From assembly GCF_010183535.1 (NCBI RefSeq), contig NC_071332.1:1426001-1490000 (forward strand): a stretch of DNA of 64,000 bases, in the 5' to 3' direction. Below, one piece after another: positions 43,201-52,300 of the stretch. Source of the stretch: Caenorhabditis remanei. Its lineage: Eukaryota > Nematoda > Chromadorea > Rhabditida > Rhabditidae. Under the pieces are notes generated by a model, which saw nothing but the letters and a program-made list of their open reading frames with translations, did no database searches and was not told where the DNA came from. The position numbers and the translations under genes are program-made. Position 1 is the first letter of the stretch, and each line of letters starts with the position of its first letter.

Positions 43201-45614
43201 AAGCGACTTTCATCATTTTCCCATCGAAAATAGCCTAAAAACACGATAAATTTTCCGATTTTTTCGGACAAAAACTCTTGGGGACCCATCTATTCCCGAA
43301 TTCACGATTTTTGATATGAATTGATTCCGGAGTCCAGGGAAAAGAGCAATTTCTCTCGGTGTCATATCTGAAAATGCGTCTGAAACGAGTTATGAGACCT
43401 CAAAATTCCAATAATTGCTCGCAAATTTTTCAGTACATTTTAATAGAAATTCTCCTCCTGAAAATACTTCTTTTACGAGGAGAATTTCTATTAAAATGTA
43501 CTGAAAAATTTGCGAGCAATTATTGGCATTTTGAGGTCTCATAACTCGTTTCAGACGCATTTTCAGGCATGACACCAAGAGAAATTTCTCTTTTCCCTGA
43601 CCTCCGGAATCGATTCATATCAAAAATCGTAAATTTGAGAATTTTTTTTCCAAAAAAAAAATCGGGAAAAGTAAAGTTTTTCAGTGCTGAAAATCCGGGC
43701 CGGTGAAATTCTGTTTTAAAGCCATTTAAAGCCAAGAACACCCGATTTTTCTTGTAGATCCTCGACGCGATTCTGTCGTTACTCCAATTCGGCGAACTCT
43801 TCTCGTCACAAGACGGAAGTAATCCGGTTGCTGTGAAACTTGAAGAGATTGGATGCCGGGAGAAGTTGGAGTTTCTTGTGGAGAGTCAGTGTTGTGATAT
43901 ACATGCCAAGGCGTATACCATATTGGAGAGGTGAGGAGAAAATCGGGAAAAAAATTAGACTCGATTTGAAAGATTTTGAGCCGAAAGTTAAAAATGAATA
44001 TAGAGCTTAAAACTGCTGAAAAACTGAAAGTTTTCAATGAAAAATGATCGAAAATTTGTTTAAAATCGTCTAAAAATCGCCCGAGAGACTTGATTTTGAT
44101 TATTTCCGGTCCAGAATTGCTTAAAAACGGGAGAAACTGGATTAGAACGGTTTTGAGCCAAAAATGTGCTTAAAATCGTCTGAAAATCTCTAGAAAGTGA
44201 GTAGAAAACGCTGAAAATGCTCTGAAAGTTTCATAGCATTTCATTTTCAGCTTCTTCTACTCAATTTTAAGAGATTTTCAGACGATTTTAAGCACATTTT
44301 CGGCTCAAAACCGTTCTAATCCAGTTTCTCCCGTTTTTAAGCAATTCTAGAATGGAAATGATTAAAATCAAGTCTCTCGGGCGATTTTCAGACGATTTTA
44401 AACAAATTTTCGATCATTTTTCATTGAAAACTTTCAGATTTTCAGCAGTTTTAAGCTCTATATTCGTTTGTTGCTACTTTTATTGATTACTCGCAGCGCA
44501 GACTGCTAGAAATTGAGATTTGCTCTTGTTTTGAGCATTTTTTTGAATTCAGAATGTGAAAAACCTAGAAGTATTCACTTTTTGGTCCAATTCTGATAGA
44601 TTTTTAACTAATTTTCATCATTTTACTAATAAAAATCGTGTTTTTGAATCGATTTCCATCAATTTACCATTAAAAAATCTGGTTTTCGACGTGATTTTCG
44701 TCATTTTCCAATAGGAAAATTACATTTTTGAAGCGATTTTTAACATTTTTCCACTCTCAACAACCTAAAAACATGATTTTCTCTCCAAAAATGTGAAAAT
44801 TTCATCATTTTTCGAGTATTTTACTCTAATTCTCACATTTTCTCTTCTGTTTTTTGGAAAAATATCATTTTACCGGGCAAAACAGCTCGAAAAATGTCAT
44901 TTTTCCACTCCAAATAGCCTAAAAACTTGGTTTTCCCTTAAAAAATGTGAAAATTTAATCATTTTTTCGAATATTTTCTGTTCAGATTCTACCCGGACGA
45001 CGAAGGTAGAATCTGAATTTTTACCCGAAATTTTGCCCGAAAGTTTGCTTAAAATCGTCTGAAAATCGCTAGAAACTGAGTAAACGAAAAATTTTAGTTT
45101 CATAGCATTTTCAGCGTCTTCTACTCATTTTCATGACATTTTCAGACAGTTTTAAGCAATATTTCGGCTTAAAACTGTAAAATTTCAGATTTTCAGCAGT
45201 TTGTTAGTTCTTTTCTTGATTATACGCAGCACAGACTGCTAGAAATTGAGATTTTTTCCGTTTTTGAGCAATTTTTTCGCTTTTCGGAACAATTTTCTCA
45301 GATTTAGAACCAATTTTTATCATTTTCCCATAAAAAACAATACGGCTGGAACAAGAACAATTTTCAATTCAAAAAGTCAGTTTTTGAACCGATTTCTATC
45401 ATTTTTACGTTACAAATAGCCTAAAAATTAGTGATTTTCCCCCAATAAAATCTAAAAATTTAATCATTTTTTCGAATATTTTCTGTTCAGATTCTACCCA
45501 GACGACGACGAAATCGCCACATCCACCTCCGATTATCAGCCACACAGCACAATTGACAGTACCATCGAACTGCTTCTTCGCAACACTCCCGCCGCTCCTC
45601 CCTTCTCATTTTAG
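40202..45614 (+). CDS. ima-1: Importin alpha (karyopherin alpha)
   Basis: Five exons: 40202-40259, 40860-41157, 42037-42958, 43758-43930 and 45491-45614. Phase is intact and the product is 524 residues. Importin alpha binds classical nuclear localisation signals and hands cargo to importin beta. The N terminus has the importin-beta-binding region rich in basic residues (MRRKRREDEVQIRKNHREDRF). The middle is armadillo-type helical repeats; exon 3 includes LVLNISNYIQEES, LEIVATGITSSDAMVQTDAA, ISYIIQATGYFTEEMIEAGL and FIISNICVEG. Exon 4 ends in the conserved EKLEFLVESQCCDIHAKAY segment and exon 5 is an acidic tail (RFYPDDDE). The usual W-xxx-N ladder is weakened here (for example AALSDWPP and VANLSN), as expected for a divergent germline-type alpha. 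A trans-splice-like TTTCCAG is one base before the ATG. Synteny supports ima-1 over ima-2 or ima-3. Confidence 0.93.
40280..40850. repeat. Degenerate about 21-bp tandem array in ima-1 intron 1
   Basis: Units like TTTTTGAGCTTAAAATCCACA repeat many times in one direction with substitutions and small length changes. Similar arrays occupy ima-1 intron 2 (41200-41990) and PGAP1-like intron 1 (46600-47035). Confidence 0.75.
41200..41990. repeat. Degenerate about 21-bp tandem array in ima-1 intron 2
   Basis: The unit is CATTTTTGAGCTTAAAATCC with variants (GACCCCAAAA, GGCTTGAAAT). A short block near 41425-41475 is inverted (TTTCAGCTCAAAAATGTGGA). No coding content. Confidence 0.75.
43313..43625. repeat. 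Palindrome of about 310 bp in ima-1 intron 3
   Basis: Left ATATGAATTGATTCCGGAG and right CTCCGGAATCGATTCATAT are the ends. Arms run through ACGAGTTATGAGACCTCAAA and AGTACATTTTAATAGAAATT to a loop near 43465. Arms are nearly identical, so it is recent or under gene conversion. Confidence 0.85.
43992..44468. repeat. Palindrome of about 475 bp in ima-1 intron 4
   Basis: AATATAGAGCTTAAAACTGC on the left reappears inverted as GCAGTTTTAAGCTCTATATT on the right. Long matching parts include GAGAAACTGGATTAGAACGG and its inverse. The loop is near 44228. Confidence 0.85.
44989..45016 (+). pseudogene. Decoy copy of ima-1 exon 5 start inside intron 4
   Basis: The acceptor ATTTTCTGTTCAG plus ATTCTACCCGGACGACGA duplicates the real exon 5 start at 45491 (ATTCTACCCAGACGACGA). 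Used in phase it would code RFYPDDEGRI and stop at TGA, replacing the normal last 41 residues by a short tail. The duplication extends upstream (AAAATTTAATCATTTTTTCG is in both copies). Confidence 0.8.
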
Positions 45615-45747
45615 TTCATTTTTAAACTCATTTTTAGATTTCATTTTTAGATTTTCTCTCCATTTTCGGTTCTCTCTCTCAATGCATAGTCACATTCTTT
45701 TCCGTTGTACAATTCTGCTTTTTACGGTCTTTCTTTTCCATTAACTT

Positions 45748-45942
45748 GACACCCTTCTCGCAACTGCGCTCCACCGCAAACGAGAGAGTATCGAAGCGAG
45801 AGACGCAGAGTTAGGCACAGATTTTCGCTGTTTTTTATGAATATTCATAGAAAAACTTTTGAAAAACTCTGCGTCTCTCGCTTCGATACTCTCTCGTTTG
45901 CGGTGGAGCGCGGTTGTGAAGAAGAGTGTCGTGCGAATATCT
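45748..45942. repeat. Group B2 MITE 3' of ima-1
   Basis: TTCTCGCAACTGCGCTCCAC pairs with GTGGAGCGCGGTTGTGAAGA. The AGAGACGCAGAGTTAGGC / AACTCTGCGTCTCTC core arms are both complete, making this one of the best preserved B2 copies. Confidence 0.9.
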
Positions 45943-46212
45943 GCTGAAATCACCTAAAATTGTATATTATTTCATACTAAGTTGTCATTTTAAATGCTTT
46001 TCTCTCTCTCTCTTCTCACTGGAAATTTAAAAATTTTATTTCATATTTAATCTTATTCTGCTTTAACACAGCGCTATCTAGTAAATGAAGGCATAGGTTT
46101 GAAAAGTCGCTGTTTTTTTTTGTTGTATTTTTTTGTAATTTTCTTTAATTTTTGTGGTTTACCATTCTGAGTACCTAACCATATCAAATTCTAACTTTTT
46201 CTAATTTTACCA

Positions 46213-46328
46213 TTAGCACGGCACACTTTTTACAACTGCGCTCCACCGAAATCCCCTCTGTTTTTCTCTGGGTCTCTCTTAATTTGGTTTCGGTAGAGCG
46301 CGGTTGTAAGAAGCTTGCCGAGCTAATA
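46213..46328. repeat. Group B1 MITE upstream of the PGAP1-like gene
   Basis: Flanks ATTAGCACGGCACAC and CTTGCCGAGCTAATA frame the copy. It lies about 30 bp before the acceptor that precedes the first ATG, so it could be part of the promoter or outron. Confidence 0.85.
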
Positions 46329-46375
46329 ACTTTTTTTTCTCAATATTAATAATTATTTCAGATTCTAGTCCAAAA

Positions 46376-49300
46376 ATGAAAACGGGTACGGCGGCAGAAG
46401 ACCGCCGAAATCGGGAGACGTGCGCGGTGTTCGAGGTCATCACTCTCACAATTATACTCACTATCGCCACTTTTGGCGTACTAGCCGGCGGATATCTTCA
46501 TACCATTGCGCATAGCTATAATTCGTGCTCGATGACCTATATGTATAGGAAATTGCAGTTTTTGGTGGGTAAATTAGTGGAAAAATGAGAAAAATCGCAT
46601 TTTTCACCCAAAAAATCACTGAAAAATCACATTTTTATCCCTAAATTCCCCATTTTTGAGCTGAAAATGTCAATTTTTATCTTAAATTTCAAAAAACTTA
46701 TCAAGAAATCCTGAAAAACTGGAATTTTACAAAAAAGAAATAATTTTTGATAAGAAAATTTACAAAAAAACGTTTTTTCAGTTAAAAATGCCAATTTTCA
46801 GCCCTATTTTTGACATTTATGATAAGAAAAATTGGCAAAAATCGTATTTTCGAGGTTTTCCAGCCAAAAATGAATGAAAATCTGTTTTTTTCCATTAGAA
46901 AAATTGCATTATTTTTCACCATTTTTGAACTCAAAATGTCCATTTTTATGCTTAAAATCCACATTTTTGATCTTAAAATCCACTTTTTTGATCTTAAAAT
47001 CCACTTTTTTTATTTGAAAATGCCCATTTTTGAGCTTTTTCAGCCCAATTTTTTCTCCAATTCCAGAACATCTCATTCTCCTACCCGCCATCCGAAAATG
47101 ACTGAAATTTGGCGAAAAATTAGCAAAAAATTGCATTTTCGAAGCTTTTCCCCCAAAAAATCACCGAAAATTCATTATTTTTCACAATTTTTAAGCCTAA
47201 AATGTCCATTTTCAGCCCAAATTTTCATAATTTCAAAAAAATACGAAATATTAGCACAGCATAGTTATTACAACTGCGCTCCACCGAAATCTCCTTTAAA
47301 AATGTCTCTTTTTCTCTGAGTCTCTCAATTTTGCACACTATTTTCCTTGGTTTCGGTAGAGCGCGGTTGTAAGAATCGTGCCGTGTTAATAAACAAAAAA
47401 AATATTTTTTCTACAAAAAATCCTGAAAAATCACCATTTTTCAGCTCAAAATGCCCTATTTTTTTTCTAATTCCAGAATATCTCATTCTCCTATCCACCG
47501 TCCTCCAAATACAGTCTCGTCGTCTACAATGAAGGATATCGATGGTGGAATCGATCGACAATCGATTCGAATCAAATCCCGGTTCTCTTTATTCCAGGAT
47601 CGAAAGGATCATCGAAACAAGTTCGTTCTCTTGCATCAGTAATGCAGAACAAGACGGAAATGCGTCATTCTCAATTCGGATTCCGTTTTTTCGCCGTCGA
47701 TTTCGATGAGGAGATGACGTTTATGAGTGGAAATATCGTGAATCGACAATTGGATTACGTGATGCATTCGATTCGAAGAATTCAGGTTTCAAAGTGAAAC
47801 TATATGCAAACGCGCCCTATTGAGAATTTCAGAAAATTGAAAAAATCATCATTTTTAGGTTAAAATTCACATTTTCAGCCCTATTTTTGACATTTTTGAC
47901 AAGAAAAACCAGCATTTTCCATAATTGTCAAGGCCCGGCTTCAAAAATGACCATTTTTTTCCAATTTTTCATCGAAAATGTGACCATTTCTGAATGATAG
48001 TCGAAAATTTGACTCTTTCGCTAAAAAATCAAAAAAATTCAAAAAATTTGAAAATTTGACTTTCGCGCCAATTTGCCCGGGCCTTGACAACTATGGCATA
48101 CCACAGTCCTTCAAAGTGATAATCCGCGGCGGAGCGCGATTGCGCCGATCGTTGGCGCGATTCTCGTTTTTAAGCTTAAAACCCAATTATTCACCGATTT
48201 CTCGAAATTTCAGCGTTTTCGCTGGTTCAAAAGTAGTAACAAATGTTCAGCGGGCAAAAATACATCGTTTGAGTGTAATCTTCTCTCATATTGTCAAAAA
48301 ATAAAAAGTTGAAAGACTTTAAAGAAAATCAACTGAAAAAGCCATTTTTTGCCACTTTCAGAAGAAATACGAAAAATTGGAGCGATTTCATTTCTTCTCG
48401 TCTAGTAACATTTATGAAGATGACTGTTGCGAACATTTTAAGCGTAAATACGTGTTATAATATCCAGAACTGGAATTATTGAATCAATTTTTAAATTCAA
48501 CTTTTTTCTAAAAATTTTGTTTTTTGTTAATTTTTTGGTCTAGAAGTACTTGAAACACTTCAAAATAGCATAACAGCAACTGGAAAGACTTAATTAGCAG
48601 GAGAAATGCACTTTTTATTGAAAATTTGGAAGTTTTTTGTTTCTTCAAAAAAAAATTAAACAGACTTTTTGGCGTTGAAAAGCTGCATCTCGAGGTTTGA
48701 TGGACACTTATTCACTTCTACACCTTTCTTTTCGACGAATTCACTCGTTTTATCATAGAACTCGGCAATTTTGCTCGCAAGCTCAATTAATTGAATTTCG
48801 GATTACGGTAGAATTTAAAGGGAGGAGACACAAAACTTTAAAAAACGGGAAGCGCGCCAGCTATGTCTGTTGTGCGCATTATCACTTTGAATGACTGTGC
48901 ATACCCAAATTTTTTGTTCAAAATTAAGAATTTCAAAAAATAGAAAAAAGCAACAATTCTGGCAAAAATCGTCATTTTTCACCTTAAAATTCATATTTTC
49001 AGCCCTGTTTTTGACATTTTTGACAAGAAAAATTAGCATTTTCGAAGTTTTTCACCCAAAAAATCACTGAAAATGTGAAAAATGTGAGAAAATGCGCTCC
49101 ACTGCAAACGAGAGAGTATCGAAGCGAGAGACGCAGAGTTTTTTCCTTTTTTCTCGTGGCGACACAGATTTTCAAAGGTTTTGACCCTTTTTCGCATTGA
49201 TTCGACAGTTTTTAGCGAAAAAAGGTCAAAAACTGTGAAAATCTGAGTCGGCGCGAGAAAAAAAAGGAAAAAAACTCTGCGTCTCTCGCTTCGATACTCT

Positions 49301-52300
49301 CTCTTTTGCGGTGGAGCACGTAGTGTCAACAGAGCGTGTTTGCATAGGGGTTCCCATTGAAATATTGTAATTTCAGGCGTTGATGAGAGTGAAGAGAAAA
49401 ATTGTGTTGGTTGGACACTCGTATGGAGGAATGATTGCGTTGTTGACGACGATTCATCCAGAATTCCAGAATCAGATTGAGTTGGTCATTGTGAAAGGAG
49501 CGCCGTTGAATAAGACGCGTAAGGGATACTGAAAATCGCTAAAAACTGCTAAAAATCATACTTGTCACGGGCCGGGCCGTTTTGAAACATTTTGAGTTTT
49601 TGAACTTTTTTTGGAAATTTTTGGAAATTTTTTGAAAAAAAGTATAGTTTTCGAATAAACATTTAAAATTGAATCAAAATGTGAATATGTATGATAATTT
49701 GAGCATTTTTACTGTTTTTTTTCGAAAAATTTCAAAAAAAAAATTGGTAAAAATGGGTACCCATTTTTGAATCCGGGCCGCCGGGCCGGGCCGGGCCAAG
49801 AGAAATTTCGGCTCGGCCCGGCCCGATTTTTGACAAGTATGCTAAAAATCTCGAAAAATCGCTGAAAATATCGAGAAATCGCAAAAAATCGCCTAAAATT
49901 CACTGAGAATCACTGAAAATCCCGTTTTTTTCCGCAAAAATTAAGATTTTCTAATTTTCGAGTCGAAAACCCCAGTTTTTAAGTGGAAACAGATGGAAAA
50001 GAGCAGTTTTTTGTTGAAAATTTCTGAAAATCCCGATGAAAGTGGCTTAAAATCACTGAAAATTGCTGAAAATCCCGACGGAAGTGGCCTAAAATTGTGA
50101 TTTTTGCCATAAACAGGGTATTTTTTTCCAAAAATTTTGATTTTCCGATTTTGAATGGAGCGCCGTGTGTTTTTTTTCTGAAAATCGCTAAAAATCGCTG
50201 CAAAGCCCGATAAAAGTGGCCTAAAGCAGTGATTTTTGTTATAAAAATCGGGTTTTTTTTTCAAAAAGTTCAAATTTTCTGATTTAAGAGTCGAAAACCC
50301 CGGTTTTTGAATGATTTTTGACCATGAATTTCCTGGAAAATATACAAGTTTTTTGCTGAAAATCTTATTATTTTAAGCACGATTCCCAGTGGTATTTTTG
50401 TATTTTTGGAAATCTCCTGAAAAAACGGTAAAAATTTCATATTTTCAGCTAGATATATTAGCACGACACACGTCTTACAACCGCGCTCTACCGAAACCGA
50501 AGAAAATAGTGTGTGAAATTGAGAGACGCAGAGAAAAAGAGACATTTTTCAAGGGGGATTTTGGTGGAGCGCTGTTGTAGGAACTGTGCTGAACTGTTAT
50601 AAAATAAGACGAAAAGCCTTTAAAAATCAGAAAATACAGATTTTTCCCCTTTGAAAACCTTCAGAATTCCACATTTTCAGCTAAAAAGAAGACAAAAAGT
50701 TATCAAAAACCGAAAAAAAAGAAGATTTTTCTTTTTTCGATTTTTTTTTGCTGAAAATTGCTTATTTTTGTCACAAAAACCGATTTTTTTCCAAAAATTC
50801 CATATTTTCAGCTAGAAAAGGACGAGAAGTCATCTGAAACTAGAAAAACAACCGATTTTTCCTCTTTTTTATTAAGAAAAATCCCCCCAAATTTGCAGCT
50901 GTGATGAACGATTGGTTGACAATGAAACTCAACCGTTTCCTCACGACTCAATGGAATTCTCTCCAATCGTCATCTTCTCTGTCACATGTTGGCGTCGTCG
51001 CGTACACGGGCGGTCTCCGTGATTATCTGATACCCGATGAGTGGTCGATTCTCAAAAATGTGACACATCGACCACTTTGGACAGTTGACAACGTCTCGGA
51101 TCTCGGTTCGGATCATCTGGCGATTCTCTGGTGTAATGAGTTTGTACGCCACGTGTCACGAGTATTGTATTCGTATGGAGAGCAATTAAATGAGAAAACC
51201 GGACGAGAAGTGGTACAGAATTACTATAAAACAGAGATCGATGGGCATATAAAACGGGCTAAACTCGTTAGTCATGTCAGTGAAATTCCGACGAAAGAGA
51301 TCAAATTAGGAGAGAAATATGAGGGAATCGTGTTGAAATCGAAACAAGTTGTGCTTCTCGTCAAACCGCAGAGATTCGAAGTGATTGGTGTTAGGATTAA
51401 TGGGACGTGTGGTGAGTTTCAGAGAAGGGAAATGTGTAGTTTTGAGAGAAAAATTGAAAATTTCTCACTAGGGAATGGCTCACACAATGTTTGGAGATAC
51501 ACAACATGATGTATATCGTTGGAAAGCTGACGTTTCCCTGATTCCGAATCTATATTCAGTTTTTGCAACGGTGCTCCCAGTTTCGAGAAATCCGGCTCCA
51601 AAGTTTGGGTAAATTTTAGTGCTAAAACTCAAGTTGCCAGCCCGCGTGTTGAACTAACACGTAAACCCATTCGGATAATAGTTAAACCAGCGGTCGAAGG
51701 GTCTAGGGGGTTACATGTAGGGTAGGAGGTGGACACTCTATGGTTCGATTCCTTGCTTTTTTCCTTCTTTTTTTATTTTTGTAATCCTCGTTTTTGGGTC
51801 CCATGGTCATCACAATGTGCCAGAAATGGAGGTTTTGAAGATTTTCTAGTCCATATTGACCGTCTACGACGTTTTAAGAAAAATAATTTTTTCAAGAAAA
51901 TTAACTTTTCTGTGAGTTCAAGGCGAGAAGGCACTTGGAATTTTTTGAACAATTTTCGTTAAAAGTTAGAAAAACAATATAAAATTTGTTTGGTATTTGA
52001 TTCCATAATGTTTACATGGCAGAGATCTACTGACTACGACCAACTTTGAATCACCAAATATGAAGCAGAGTAGTTGCTTCAAAAAAGTATCTACCGGCGG
52101 AACAAGAAAAGTAAACTTTGGAAAAATCATTTTCAAAGCTTGCTATAACATTTTATATTGTTTTTCTAACTTTTAACGAAAATTGTTCAAAAAAATTCCA
52201 AGTGCCTTCTCGCCTTGAACTCACAGAAAAGTTAATTTTCTTGAAAAAATTATTTTTCTTAAAACGTCGTAGACGGTCAATATGGACTAGAAAATCTTCA

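Larger units (their letters stand above)
45615..46375. other. Gap between ima-1 and the PGAP1-like gene
   Basis: It contains the ima-1 3' flank, a group B2 MITE at 45748-45942 (AACGAGAGAGTATCGAAGCG arms, hairpin complete) and a short B1 copy at 46213-46328. The remainder is T-rich without a gene. Confidence 0.65.

Noticed and set aside
51729..51962. 77-codon frame repeated inverted at 52153-52407
   Set aside because: Both lie in the arms of the CTAGGG foldback and begin within the tRNA-like part; duplication follows from the palindrome and is not evidence for coding.
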